Positions 35,503 through 44,764 of a stretch of 64,000 nucleotides of DNA are shown here, in pieces. How positions within the stretch are numbered: position 1 is the stretch's first letter; each line of letters begins with the position of its first letter. The DNA is from G963663315 sp963668255. Its GTDB lineage: Bacteria > Pseudomonadota > Gammaproteobacteria > Arenicellales > Poriferihabitantaceae. The position numbers and the translations under genes are program-made. The stretch covers positions 682,001 to 746,000 of the forward strand of contig OZ220708.1 in assembly GCA_965116595.1 (NCBI GenBank). Reading direction: 5' to 3'. The notes beneath the pieces were generated by a model, which saw only the letters and a list, made by a program, of their open reading frames with translations, was not told the DNA's origin and ran no database searches.

Positions 35503-37859
35503 TGACTGTAGCTCTGAGTGGATATTTGACCCAGGTCATCCAGTTCAAAAACGACCATGAAACGATTTTTCAATTCTCCACGCCCATCTGGATATCGTTG
35601 AGTCTCTAATTTTGCCGCCCAACAACAACCATCGTAGGAAATACCCAACGTAGCCGATCTTAATTCGCTCTCTCGCAGAGCGTATCGTACATCCGATTCG
35701 AGTTGCCATCGATCACTCACCGGCAGATCAAAATCGAATGTCAGATTCTTACTGACATCTGTAGTTTGACTATAGCCGACAGATGCATTTCGTCTTCGAC
35801 TATGGTTATAGTCGGTAGAAACAGATATGTATTCCAGTTCATTTTGATCTGCGCTCCATCGCGCAAAACTCCGGACACTCCAGTCCTTATTCAGGCTGGC
35901 GCTGGTTTCAGCCAGAAAGTCAGAACGGTTCCCGGTTTGTGCGGGACTGTCAGGGGAAAGTCCAACTTCCCTGTCATCAAGAAAAAACACCTGCCCCAGA
36001 CTGAGTTTTAATCGCTCTTTTCCAGTGTCATCTTCCACGATTCGGCTGGTCAAACCCAGTGAAATCTGATGAGTATCACCTACGCGGTCGCCGCCGAAGA
36101 AACGATTCTCCCTGAAAAAGTGAGAAAAACTGCTCGTACTTCCTCCACCGGTATCGAAATCAGGAAAGTCTTCCTGTTCAAGCTTGACCGGAATGTTTAC
36201 ATAATACAGTCTTGGTTCCAGGGTCTGCATGAAGACGTTATCACTTCGTTTAAAAAAACGCTCGAAAATCAATCCACTATCGACGCTGAAAATCGGAACA
36301 GCTGTCGAAGGAGAGTCGTCTCCGGTCGGATTGTTTTCCAGATTATAACTGATTGACTGAATCGAAAATTCGGGCGTCAAATGACCATATATCCGTTCCA
36401 GCGGCAGACTCAGATGTGGTTTGATTCTCAGCCGGGCGCCATCCACCCTTGTGGTGTCATCATGAATATAATTTGTATATTCTGAATCAATTTCAAACCT
36501 GAATGGCCCCAGATCCATTTCCTTCAGATTCAACTCGGCTTGCGGCAACCTTTCATAAGGTTGTCGTCGGATACTGACATTGTCATTGACCCGCTCGTAG
36601 GCTGAAGCTTTAACCTTGAAGTCTATTGCATCTCCGTAGTAACGCAAATCGGCTTTTTGCGGAATATAGGTTGTACTGGTCACATCGACATCACTTGAAA
36701 AATCATTCAGGTATCGACTATCGGATACATCCTGAAAATCAATATCCAGATCCCAGTTTCCACCAAGCCGGGTTTTGTGATTAATGCTGGCTGCGTAACG
36801 GTCCTGCTCATCGAATACATCGTCAGAAGGCAGAAATTCTCCACGGATACTGCCATAGGAATTTTCAGTCAGATAACGAAATTCGCCGTAAAGCTGAGTG
36901 CCTCTGTTTGCGATAATACGCGGTGTTACCGTGGCATCGAACTGCGGCGCGATATTGAAATAGTATGGCGCCTCCAGGATGAGTCCGGATTTTTCTTCAT
37001 AGCCATACCCGGGAGCCAGAAACCCGGTTTTACGCTGATTGTTGATTGGAAATGAAAGGAACGGAAAATAGAGGATCGGAACCTGCTTGAATCTGACTGT
37101 CATCGACTTCCCTGTGCCGGTGCCCCTGACATGGTCAAGTTCAATCTGCTTCGCGGCCAGTTCCACACTTCTGTTGCCTTCCTCGCAATTGGTCAGGACA
37201 ACATCGTGCATCAGTTGATAATCTCCGCCCTTGAATTCGACACTTGCTGCGGTGGCTCGCGCCCTGACATAGGTTCCCGGGTCCGCGGAGGGTAACCTGC
37301 CATCTGCCCGCCGTACTGCAACGGTTCTTTTTGTGAAAGGCGCGAACATTGAATAATCTTCTTCGAAGTGGGCATGTTGACGTTGATCCAGAACAGGGTC
37401 ACGGTCAACAAACTTCATGCCTGCATTGTGCGCGGTCCCAACAAAGGTATTAATATCGATTTCAGCGGATTCCGCGTTGAGTTCATCACCATTGGATGTG
37501 TAATACCTTACATTTCCTGCTGCTTCGAAAATACGGGATTTATTGTTAAAGACAACCTGGTCAGCGAATACGCCTTGTCTGCCCTGGACAATCTGGACAT
37601 TGCCATTCAATTCCATTTCATCGTTGTCCAATGATAGCATCTCATCCGCTTCAGCATTTGTCTGTTGTTGGCCCTGGTCGGCTTCAGGAGAACCCTTCAA
37701 TACAAGTGGGACATCTATGGTGTCTGGCTGACAAATACCGTAGTCTGCAAATCCAAGGTTCTGTCGGTCAGATTGCGCGATAGCCGATGGCGCAACCATG
37801 TCATTGCCGATGACAGCAGCCATTGCGGCTATCAACCAGACCTTCGCTTTGGGGGGCAT
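35499..37859 (-). CDS. lptD: LPS-assembly protein LptD
   Basis: A 786-residue outer-membrane barrel that inserts lipopolysaccharide into the outer leaflet with LptE. A signal peptide (MPPKAKVWLIAAMAAVIG, cleaved near SAIAQ) is followed by an OstA/LptA-like jellyroll (about residues 55-190: LNGNVQIVQGRQGVFADQVVF) and a long beta barrel rich in alternating aromatic strands. A cysteine near the mature N-terminus (GICQPD) and another near the C-terminus (YDGCCWAAKL) could form the inter-domain disulfides. ATG at 37859 is preferred to the upstream TTG at 37928 because the signal peptide begins there. Confidence 0.93.
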   Translation of the reverse strand: MPPKAKVWLIAAMAAVIGNDMVAPSAIAQSDRQNLGFADYGICQPDTIDVPLVLKGSPEADQGQQQTNAEADEMLSLDNDEMELNGNVQIVQGRQGVFADQVVFNNKSRIFEAAGNVRYYTSNGDELNAESAEIDINTFVGTAHNAGMKFVDRDPVLDQRQHAHFEEDYSMFAPFTKRTVAVRRADGRLPSADPGTYVRARATAASVEFKGGDYQLMHDVVLTNCEEGNRSVELAAKQIELDHVRGTGTGKSMTVRFKQVPILYFPFLSFPINNQRKTGFLAPGYGYEEKSGLILEAPYYFNIAPQFDATVTPRIIANRGTQLYGEFRYLTENSYGSIRGEFLPSDDVFDEQDRYAASINHKTRLGGNWDLDIDFQDVSDSRYLNDFSSDVDVTSTTYIPQKADLRYYGDAIDFKVKASAYERVNDNVSIRRQPYERLPQAELNLKEMDLGPFRFEIDSEYTNYIHDDTTRVDGARLRIKPHLSLPLERIYGHLTPEFSIQSISYNLENNPTGDDSPSTAVPIFSVDSGLIFERFFKRSDNVFMQTLEPRLYYVNIPVKLEQEDFPDFDTGGGSTSSFSHFFRENRFFGGDRVGDTHQISLGLTSRIVEDDTGKERLKLSLGQVFFLDDREVGLSPDSPAQTGNRSDFLAETSASLNKDWSVRSFARWSADQNELEYISVSTDYNHSRRRNASVGYSQTTDVSKNLTFDFDLPVSDRWQLESDVRYALRESELRSATLGISYDGCCWAAKLETQRYPDGRGELKNRFMVVFELDDLGQISTQSYSQ

Positions 37860-38043
37860 TATTTTAATCAAGTGCCGGAGATGAACGACCTGCCAGTGAT
37901 TATAGGGTTTCAGGCGCTTATAATCCAACTACAAATATCGAAAGCAACCGCCAATCAACCATGAGCTCACACCCTGTATCACGAAAATTGCTGCGACGGA
38001 TTATTTATCTCTGCAATCGTCCGTCATTTTCTGGAAGGACATT

Positions 38044-38736
38044 GTGGATGCGATGATTCTGGCTGCGGGCCGCGGGGAAAGAATGCGCCCCCTTACGGAT
38101 ACCCTTCCCAAACCGCTGCTGCCGGTCGGTGATACCCCGCTGATCGAGCACCATATCCTGAAGCTGGCAAAAGCAGACTTCGGGAAATGCGTCATAAATA
38201 TTGCCCACCTTCCCGAACTGATCAAGGAATGCCTGGGTGATGGCAGCCGATTTGGCATCAAAATATGCTATTCCCACGAAATTGATGGCGCATTGGGAAC
38301 TGCCGGGGGGATCGTACACGCTCTGGATTTTTTCGCTGACCATGAGTTGCTGGTGATCAATGGGGACATCTTCACCGGCTTTGACTTCACAAAATTGACT
38401 TTGCCCGGGAATTCGGCTGCGCATCTGGTAATGGTGGACAATCCGCCTCATCATCCGCAGGGTGATTTTTGGCTGGAAGGCGGCCACATTGAGAGAATCG
38501 ACAAAAACCCCAACGAAGGCTACACGTTTTCGGGTATCGGAGTTTATCGCAAGGAGATTTTCGCAGACTTGCCTAAGGGTAAGAAAATTGAACTCAAAAC
38601 CGTTTTTGACGGACTCATCGATCAGAAGGCGATCACCGGGGAATATACCCGATCAATGTGGATGGATGTAGGTAACCCGGACCGGCTTCGCCAGGCAAGG
38701 GAAACAGCAGGACAAAAATCGGAAGAGTTTATTTAG
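38044..38736 (+). CDS. murU: N-acetylmuramate alpha-1-phosphate uridylyltransferase
   Basis: A 230-residue nucleotidyltransferase of peptidoglycan recycling, making UDP-MurNAc from MurNAc-1-phosphate and UTP. The N-terminal signature AMILAAGRGERMRPLTDTLPKPLLPVGD, the EIDGALGTAGGIVHAL segment and the metal-binding VINGDIFTG are characteristic. The start is a GTG preceded by a strong GGAAGGA site, matching the N-terminal length of known MurU. In many gammaproteobacteria amgK sits between lptD and murU; here it is missing, and only 184 bases separate the lptD and murU starts. The stop overlaps the convergent aminotransferase gene by 4 bases. Confidence 0.9.
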   Translation: MDAMILAAGRGERMRPLTDTLPKPLLPVGDTPLIEHHILKLAKADFGKCVINIAHLPELIKECLGDGSRFGIKICYSHEIDGALGTAGGIVHALDFFADHELLVINGDIFTGFDFTKLTLPGNSAAHLVMVDNPPHHPQGDFWLEGGHIERIDKNPNEGYTFSGIGVYRKEIFADLPKGKKIELKTVFDGLIDQKAITGEYTRSMWMDVGNPDRLRQARETAGQKSEEFI

Positions 38737-40058
38737 ATTCCGGTTGCCGTGTTTATTGCAATGGCGAGTTTCTCGCATAATTCACCAATCTGGTCATCTT
38801 CAATGATGAAAGGCGGCGCCAGAAGGATGTGATCACCTTTGTAGCCGTCAATGGTACCGCCCATCGGGTAGCAGACCAGTCCGGCTTCAAATGCCGCTTT
38901 CTTGATCTTTTTGTGGACACCCAGACAGGGGTCGAAAGGCTCCTTCGTATATTTATCCCGCACAATCTCCAGTCCGCGAAACAAACCCCTGCCCCTGATA
39001 TCGCCAATATATGGGTGGGACTGAAATTGCTCTTCAAGCGCCGCGTGCAATTTTTCACCCTGTTTCACGCAACGCTCGATCAGGTTACGCTCTATCAGGG
39101 CATTGACGACAGCCAGCCCGGCAGAGCAGGCAACGGGGTGTCCGAGATACGTGTGTCCATGCGCAAATAGTCCGCTGCCCTGTTTGATCGTCTGATAAAT
39201 ATCCCGGCTGCACAGCATCGCGCCGATCGGCTGATAGCCTGCCCCGAGTCCCTTGGCGATGGTCATGATATCCGGCACAATGCCTTCCTGTTCACAGGCA
39301 TACAGTGAACCGGTGCGCCCCATGCCGCACATGACCTCGTCCAGAATCAGCAGGACGCCATAGCGGTCACATATTTCCCGGATACGTTTGAAATACCCGT
39401 CCACGGCAGGTACGGCGCCGAGGCTTGCTCCAACCACAGGCTCTGCAATAAACGCCATGACCTGATCAACTCCGACAGACTGGATTTCATCTTCCAGGTG
39501 ATTCGCCACCCGTTGCCCATAATCAAACTCCGACTCCCCTTCTCCCTGTCCCCGATAAGCATAGCATGGGCTGATGTGCCGGGTTTCCACCATCAATGGT
39601 GCGAACGGTTCACTTCGCCAGTTGTTGCCGCCTGCCGCCAAAGCGCCCAGAGTACCGCCATGATAACTTTGCCGGCGGGAAATCACCCGGTGTCTTCCCG
39701 CTTCGCCCTTTTCCAGAAAATACTGCCGGGCCAGCTTGATAGCCGCCTCTATCGCTTCGGAACCACCCGACACGAAGTAAACACGGTCGAGCCCGGCAGG
39801 GGCATGGCGGATCAGCAGGTCGGCCAGTTCCTCCGCGGGCTCACTGGTAAAAAACGCTGTATGCGCAAAAGCCAGTCGATTCACCTGCTCTGTGATCCGT
39901 AGCAGAACTTCCCGATCACCATGACCCAGACAGGATACAGCAGCGCCTCCGGACCCATCCAGATATTGTTTGCCGTCGCTATCGACCAGATAGCAACCCC
40001 GCCCCGTCATTGCCATTGGCATATCTGATCGGGGAAATCGTGAAAATACCTTGTTCAT
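38733..40058 (-). CDS. Class III (acetylornithine/omega) aminotransferase
   Basis: A 441-residue PLP transaminase of the aspartate aminotransferase-like class III group. Motifs: the N-terminal DGKQYLDGSGGAAVSCLGHG, the SGGSEAIEAAIKLARQY phosphate-binding segment, LLILDEVMCGMGRTG with the PLP-contacting Asp, and the Schiff-base Lys in MTIAKGLGAGYQPIGAM. ATG at 40058 is chosen by family alignment; the open frame extends 67 codons upstream but those residues have no family character. Substrate is unknown; it could be an omega-amino acid or polyamine transaminase. It lies 29 bases downstream of cobS on the same strand. Confidence 0.88.
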   Translation of the reverse strand: MNKVFSRFPRSDMPMAMTGRGCYLVDSDGKQYLDGSGGAAVSCLGHGDREVLLRITEQVNRLAFAHTAFFTSEPAEELADLLIRHAPAGLDRVYFVSGGSEAIEAAIKLARQYFLEKGEAGRHRVISRRQSYHGGTLGALAAGGNNWRSEPFAPLMVETRHISPCYAYRGQGEGESEFDYGQRVANHLEDEIQSVGVDQVMAFIAEPVVGASLGAVPAVDGYFKRIREICDRYGVLLILDEVMCGMGRTGSLYACEQEGIVPDIMTIAKGLGAGYQPIGAMLCSRDIYQTIKQGSGLFAHGHTYLGHPVACSAGLAVVNALIERNLIERCVKQGEKLHAALEEQFQSHPYIGDIRGRGLFRGLEIVRDKYTKEPFDPCLGVHKKIKKAAFEAGLVCYPMGGTIDGYKGDHILLAPPFIIEDDQIGELCEKLAIAINTATGI

Positions 40059-40087
40059 ATCCAGACTTGCTCCATATATTGACCTGA

Positions 40088-40828
40088 TTACAGTGTTGTC
40101 AGGGATACCAGCACAGCGGCTTCGCAGATTTCCACCAGCGCACCATAAATATCCCCGGTAAATCCTTCGGCTTTTCTGACCAGCGCCCACCATACCAGGG
40201 CAAACCCGAGCGCACTCCCAATCATGGAGACGACAAACCCTGGCAGGGAAATGACGCAAAGTATCAAACAGACTGCAACCCCGGTATACAGGATAGCGCG
40301 CCGGTCAAGACCCTGATGCAGAGTTGATCCCAATCCGGACTCCCGGACATAAGGAAATTTGACAATGGCAATGGCCAGGGTTATTCGTGCTACCGCAAGA
40401 GGAAACAGAACGGCAAGTAACGCACCCTGCTTGAACAGAACGATCAATGCAGTTGCCTTGATTATCAGAACCAGGCATATAAACACGATTGCGCCAACCC
40501 CGCAGCGTGCATCCTTCATGATTTCCAGGAATCGCTGCCGGGTAAACCCTCCCATCCAGGCATCACCACTGTCTGCCAGACCATCGACATGCAATGCGCC
40601 GGTGATACCCACCCACAACAGCAGTGTCAGTACAGCCGCAAGTTCAGCTGGAACTGCCATCAGGCCCTGCAAAACCACGCCCGGAATGACCAGTATCAAA
40701 CCGGCAAGTACACCCACACATCCATACCACGTTACCGCAGCGCCAGCGAGTTCGGGCTGATGCGAGAAGTTTCGACCCGGCGGTATGCGAGTCAGGAACC
40801 CAAGTGCCTGAAGAAACTCGTTCAGCAT
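40088..40828 (-). CDS. cobS: Adenosylcobinamide-GDP ribazoletransferase (cobalamin synthase)
   Basis: A 246-residue inner-membrane enzyme joining adenosylcobinamide-GDP to alpha-ribazole (phosphate) in the last part of cobalamin nucleotide-loop assembly. Evidence: the N-terminal LGFLTRIPPG, the GALHVDGLADSGDAWMGG signature and the DARCGVGAIVFICLVLIIKATAL stretch, along with several hydrophobic helices. It is the last gene of a cobU-cobT-cobC-cobS run on the minus strand. Confidence 0.94.
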   Translation of the reverse strand: MLNEFLQALGFLTRIPPGRNFSHQPELAGAAVTWYGCVGVLAGLILVIPGVVLQGLMAVPAELAAVLTLLLWVGITGALHVDGLADSGDAWMGGFTRQRFLEIMKDARCGVGAIVFICLVLIIKATALIVLFKQGALLAVLFPLAVARITLAIAIVKFPYVRESGLGSTLHQGLDRRAILYTGVAVCLILCVISLPGFVVSMIGSALGFALVWWALVRKAEGFTGDIYGALVEICEAAVLVSLTTL

Positions 40829-40855
40829 TTGCAGGATGTCATCAAATATGGTGGG

Positions 40856-41488
40856 TTAGCGGGTATTATGGCTGTCGAGCTGAAACCAGTTATCCTGATT
40901 GTCCCCATGATAAACAATGATCCTGCTATGGCAGGCATAAGGGATGTTGAATCGTTGCAGGGCGCCCGTTTCCAGATCGAGCATACTATGAAATATTGCC
41001 CTGATCACACCGCCATGCGCAAATAAAACGATTCGTTTCCCGCGATGTGTTTCTATCAATCGGGTAAATGCGTTGTGCACCCGAAACAGAAAATCAGCAT
41101 AGACCTCCCCGCCATGGGGTGGAGGTTGGTCGGGCTGACCTATCCAGTCACTCCACTGACCAGGATACCTGCTTGAAATCTGCACGAATGACAATGTTTC
41201 CCACTCGCCAAAATCCACCTCGGCAAAATCATCGTCAACAATACATTCGATCCGATGGCGTTCACTGAAATCCCGGGCAAATGACACGCATCTTCTGCGA
41301 GGAGATGACACACACAGGTTCCAGTCGGAATCTGAATTTTTCAGACGGGAAGTTTGCCTCTTGAGTTGCTGCCAGCCTTCTTCAGAAAGCTCAGGGTCGG
41401 TCACTCCGCAAATGGCATCGCCCAGTACATGCTTCCCGTGGCGCAGGATGTCAATCCGTGTACAGTCTGATTGAATCCCCTTACTCAC
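40856..41488 (-). CDS. cobC: Alpha-ribazole phosphatase-like histidine phosphatase
   Basis: A 210-residue phosphoglycerate-mutase-fold phosphatase. The catalytic RHG motif appears as DILRHGKHVLGD near residue 13, with the second His region in LFAHGGVIRAIF. It would remove the phosphate from alpha-ribazole phosphate or cobalamin phosphate. The start is a GTG (41488) overlapping the cobT stop region by 8 bases; a longer open frame to 41746 runs through cobT in another frame and is not credible. Position between cobT and cobS supports the cobalamin assignment. Confidence 0.85.
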   Translation of the reverse strand: MSKGIQSDCTRIDILRHGKHVLGDAICGVTDPELSEEGWQQLKRQTSRLKNSDSDWNLCVSSPRRRCVSFARDFSERHRIECIVDDDFAEVDFGEWETLSFVQISSRYPGQWSDWIGQPDQPPPHGGEVYADFLFRVHNAFTRLIETHRGKRIVLFAHGGVIRAIFHSMLDLETGALQRFNIPYACHSRIIVYHGDNQDNWFQLDSHNTR

Positions 41489-42524
41489 TGTCGGTAACCT
41501 GTGCCTCGGCAAATGTCGCCATTTCATTTTGCAATGCGCACGCCGAGCGTAGTAAGGAGACTGCAACTGCCGAGCCACTACCTTCTCCGAGACGCATTCC
41601 AAGAGACAATAACGGGTCGGCAGCGAGCGCCTGAAGGATGAATTCGTGACCAGGTTCTGCCGAAACATGGGCAAACAACATCCATTTCCTGACCGAAGGG
41701 TTGATTTTACAGGCAGCCAAAGCTGCCGCGGAAGTGATAAAACCATCGACCAGGATCGTCATTCCCCTTTGTGCGGCATGAATGAAGTAACCCGTTAAAG
41801 CCGCAATTTCAAATCCTCCCAATTCCGCCAGCACGCCCAGAACATCGTTATTTCCGCCCACCCGGGTGACTGCCTTTTCAACGATTGTCAACTTATGCTG
41901 AACCCCCTTATCATCCAGACCGGTACCGGGTCCGACCAGGTTCGGAGCATCCGCGGCCCCGTAAGCCACCGCAAGAGCAGAGGCAGAGGTGGTATTGGCA
42001 ATTCCCATATCACCACCAATTACAATGGTCGTCTCCTGATCAAATCCCGCGGCAATGTCTTTTCCCAACTGCAACGCCGCCAGACACTCCTGCCGATTCA
42101 TTGCGGATTCGATGGCAATGTTTCCGGTTCCCTTTCCAATAGGCCGGTCCACTACTGGAGGATCAAATTTCTGTTCGCTGATTGTGCCTGCATTGACCAC
42201 CGTCAAACCTGCATTCAACTGCCTGACCATGACACTGATTGCGGCCCCGCCGCGAATAAAATTCTTTACCATTTCCATAGTGACCACCTGCGGAAAGGCA
42301 CTCACCCCTTCATCAGCAACACCATGATCTCCGGCAAAAACCGCAATCTCAATCTTATCCGCAGACGGAGTAATCCTGCCCTGCATGGCCGAAAGCTGGA
42401 CCGCCAGCAATTCAAGCCGACCCAAAGAACCAGGGGGCTTGGTCAAGGTCAACTGCCGTTGGGTAGCCTGATAGCGCATATCCTCATCAGGTTGCCTGCT
42501 TTTTCCCAGATACCAGGGGTTCAT
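41481..42524 (-). CDS. cobT: Nicotinate-nucleotide-dimethylbenzimidazole phosphoribosyltransferase
   Basis: A 347-residue enzyme forming alpha-ribazole phosphate from a lower-ligand base and nicotinate mononucleotide. Typical segments are LTKPPGSLGRLELLAVQLSA, VFAGDHGVADEGVSAFPQ, the GGDMGIANTTSASALA stretch and the C-terminal SAEPGH...LLSLGMRLGEGSGS with the catalytic Glu. Start ATG at 42524 overlaps the cobU stop (ATGA), indicating translational coupling. No bluB for dimethylbenzimidazole synthesis is in the window, so the base is probably made elsewhere or imported. Confidence 0.95.
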   Translation of the reverse strand: MNPWYLGKSRQPDEDMRYQATQRQLTLTKPPGSLGRLELLAVQLSAMQGRITPSADKIEIAVFAGDHGVADEGVSAFPQVVTMEMVKNFIRGGAAISVMVRQLNAGLTVVNAGTISEQKFDPPVVDRPIGKGTGNIAIESAMNRQECLAALQLGKDIAAGFDQETTIVIGGDMGIANTTSASALAVAYGAADAPNLVGPGTGLDDKGVQHKLTIVEKAVTRVGGNNDVLGVLAELGGFEIAALTGYFIHAAQRGMTILVDGFITSAAALAACKINPSVRKWMLFAHVSAEPGHEFILQALAADPLLSLGMRLGEGSGSAVAVSLLRSACALQNEMATFAEAQVTDSE

Positions 42525-43075
42525 TTTATTGATTGCTCCGCTTCCGTCCAATCCCGCTGTTTCAGGATTTGCGGCAGTCCAAAAAAAACCATCACTACCT
42601 GATCAGCTGCAGTAGCCAGCTCCTGATGAAGCCAGCCACTTTCGTCGACAAACTGCCTGCCCAGGATCGAAGTCGGTACGATGCCCAACCCTGTCTCGTT
42701 GGATACCAGAAACCATTTTGCTTTCGAGTTCTTTATACCTGATATAAATGCTTCCTTTTCCTGTTTCCACCCTGCAGGCTGTTGCTGGCAAAGCCAGTTA
42801 CTCAACCAAAGCGTCAGACAATCGACTACCACCGCATCTCTTTCAGAGAATCTTCTGATCAGTGCAGAAAGCAAGAATGGTTCCTCGATCAATTGCCATT
42901 CTGGACCTCTCTCCTGCTGATGCCTTAGTATACGAACCGCCATCTCTTCATCATCTACCGCAGCCGTGGATTGTGCCGTAGCGATAAAACTCAGGTTTGC
43001 ATTGGTCTGTTTCGCATTTTCCAGAGCATAACGGCTCTTCCCACTGCGGGCTCCTCCAATGATCAGTTCAATCAT
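42521..43075 (-). CDS. cobU: Adenosylcobinamide kinase/guanylyltransferase
   Basis: A 184-residue bifunctional enzyme phosphorylating adenosylcobinamide and then adding GMP. The P-loop GGARSGKSRYAL lies at residues 7-18, and VVDCLTLWLSNWL and LVSNETGLGIVPTS are the usual GTP/GMP-transfer motifs. ATG at 43075 is chosen by family start; upstream in-frame codons have no family character. It begins 8 bases after the haloacid dehalogenase stop and is coupled to cobT by an ATGA overlap. Confidence 0.93.
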   Translation of the reverse strand: MIELIIGGARSGKSRYALENAKQTNANLSFIATAQSTAAVDDEEMAVRILRHQQERGPEWQLIEEPFLLSALIRRFSERDAVVVDCLTLWLSNWLCQQQPAGWKQEKEAFISGIKNSKAKWFLVSNETGLGIVPTSILGRQFVDESGWLHQELATAADQVVMVFFGLPQILKQRDWTEAEQSIK

Positions 43076-43082
43076 AGGGGAA

Positions 43083-43775
43083 TCAACAGCCGAGTAATAT
43101 TGCAAGATCAACAATACTCTTCGCATGGAGGGTATTGGCGGGGTCAGGCGATACATCCTTGATATTCAATGCGCCATACTCCTCGGGTCTTTCAATATAC
43201 GCCGTTTTCAATCCACATTCGCGGGCCGCAGCCAGATCACTGTGATGGGCAGCCACGAGCATGACTTCCTGAGGGGAAACATCAAATACCCTGGCGACAC
43301 CCAGATACGTATCAGGATGGGGTTTGTATTTCCTGAATATCTCCGCACACAAGATACAATCCCAGGGCAATGCCTTTTTTTTTGCCATATTTGCGAGCAG
43401 CCCCAAATTACCATTTGAAAGCGTACAGATCATATATTGCGACTTCAGCCTGCCCAGACCCAAAACAGAATCCGGCCAGGGTTCCAGGCGATGCCAGGCA
43501 CGGTTCATCTCCTGTATTTGCTGTTCACTCAGGTGATCAATCCCCAACCCGGAAAGAATTTCATCAAGAATTAATCGGTGCAGGTCATCGATCAGTGTCC
43601 AGCCAAGTTCTCCTGACATGACTCTTTGCATCGCCGGGGCATATCCCGCCCGCCAGGCAAGGGCAAACTCATCACCATTCACTCCCGGCACAACCTGCTC
43701 TACTTCGCGGGCCACCGAACCATGCCAATCCACCACAGTTCCGAAAACATCGAAAGCAAGCACCTTGATTTTCAA
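43083..43775 (-). CDS. Haloacid dehalogenase type II (HAD hydrolase)
   Basis: A 230-residue HAD-superfamily hydrolase of the L-2-haloacid dehalogenase group. The nucleophile Asp is D9 in AFDVFGTVVDWH, followed by the CTLSNGN motif II, the Lys in FRKYKPHPDTYLGVA and the acidic motif in VMLVAAHHSDLAAARECG. Members either dehalogenate 2-haloacids or act on other small substrates. It lies 8 bases ahead of cobU and 25 bases after the cyclase gene. Its presence in the cobalamin run is probably positional. Confidence 0.88.
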   Translation of the reverse strand: MKIKVLAFDVFGTVVDWHGSVAREVEQVVPGVNGDEFALAWRAGYAPAMQRVMSGELGWTLIDDLHRLILDEILSGLGIDHLSEQQIQEMNRAWHRLEPWPDSVLGLGRLKSQYMICTLSNGNLGLLANMAKKKALPWDCILCAEIFRKYKPHPDTYLGVARVFDVSPQEVMLVAAHHSDLAAARECGLKTAYIERPEEYGALNIKDVSPDPANTLHAKSIVDLAILLGC

Positions 43776-43800
43776 TTCAACATGGACTCCAACCGCTGCA

Positions 43801-44736
43801 TTATACGCGGCTATGAATATCGGGCAGCGCCGATTGCAGCAACCAGGTGTGCATCAGACCCTTGCCTTTGACTTGCACATCTCCAACCTCTTCGAAAACA
43901 AAGGAGTCCTGCAACAGAGTGAAAATGTTATCAGAAACATGAATACTACCGGGTTGACCGGTGGATTCCATGCGGCTGGCCACATTCACCGCATCACCCC
44001 AGATATCGTAACAAAATCGTTGTTTGCCCACAATTCCAGCCACAGCCATTCCCGTATGCATGCCAATTCTCAGTTGCAGTTCCAGATCATTCCGACTGGA
44101 CCAAAAAATAAACTCATCCCTGATCTTAAGCGCAAAATTTGCAGTTTGTTGATGATGTTCAAGCGATACCTCGGAAAGCCCCCCTGCCGCCATGTAACCG
44201 TCCCCGATTGTCTTGATTTTTTCAATGTTATGGTCTTCGAGGTGGGAATCAAATATTGCAAATACTTCTCCGAGAACACGCACGATTTCCTTGGCTCCAA
44301 GACGCTCGGTCAGTTCGGTAAAACCGACAATATCGGCAAATAAAACCGTAATGGATGGGAATATGTCTGCTATTTCAGACTCTCCTTCCCGCAATCTGGC
44401 CGCAATCTTCTTTGGCAGGATGTTCAGCAATAGATTTTCCGATCGGTCTTTTTCCTCTCTCAGGTCTTGCATGGTATGTTCGAGGGCCGCATTTTTAGCA
44501 TCCAGTTCCCCGGCAAGCCTCTCCACCAGTTTGAGTCGTTGCCTTGCTGATATTTCACGTAGTTGCAGTTCTTCCATGGCCTGTACCAGGGACGCATTTT
44601 TGGCATCCAGTTGTTTGGCAAGTTTATTCACCAGATCAAGCCGTTGCCTGGCCCACATTTCGCGCAATTTAAGCTCTTCCATAGCCTGTTCGAGCGCTAC
44701 ATTGCCGGGATTCAGTTCCTGGGCAGGCTTCTCCAC
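43801..44736 (-). CDS. Class III adenylate cyclase with N-terminal tandem coiled-coil repeats
   Basis: A 311-residue soluble cyclase. The N-terminus (residues 1-95) has three copies of a 35-residue coiled-coil unit, best seen as LDAKNASL at 43-50 and LDAKNAAL at 78-85. A short linker leads to the catalytic domain (about 125-300). It has metal-binding D135 in FADIVGFT, EKIKTIGDGYMA with the adenine-specifying Lys, and YDIWGDAVNVASRM with the matching Asp, so ATP rather than GTP is the predicted substrate. The start is GTG preceded by GAGG. It lies 28 bases after the receiver-PP2C gene, so cAMP production is probably linked to the partner-switching module. Confidence 0.87.
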   Translation of the reverse strand: MEKPAQELNPGNVALEQAMEELKLREMWARQRLDLVNKLAKQLDAKNASLVQAMEELQLREISARQRLKLVERLAGELDAKNAALEHTMQDLREEKDRSENLLLNILPKKIAARLREGESEIADIFPSITVLFADIVGFTELTERLGAKEIVRVLGEVFAIFDSHLEDHNIEKIKTIGDGYMAAGGLSEVSLEHHQQTANFALKIRDEFIFWSSRNDLELQLRIGMHTGMAVAGIVGKQRFCYDIWGDAVNVASRMESTGQPGSIHVSDNIFTLLQDSFVFEEVGDVQVKGKGLMHTWLLQSALPDIHSRV

Positions 44737-44764
44737 TACGCCAATACCTCAACCGGCCCTGAAA

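Noticed and set aside
37961..38056. 31-codon frame between lptD and murU
   Set aside because: Too short, no family match, and it overlaps the murU start; a chance frame.
43618..44343. 241-codon open frame opposite the cyclase and dehalogenase genes
   Set aside because: It spans two well-supported genes on the other strand and has Ser/Pro/His-rich shadow composition.
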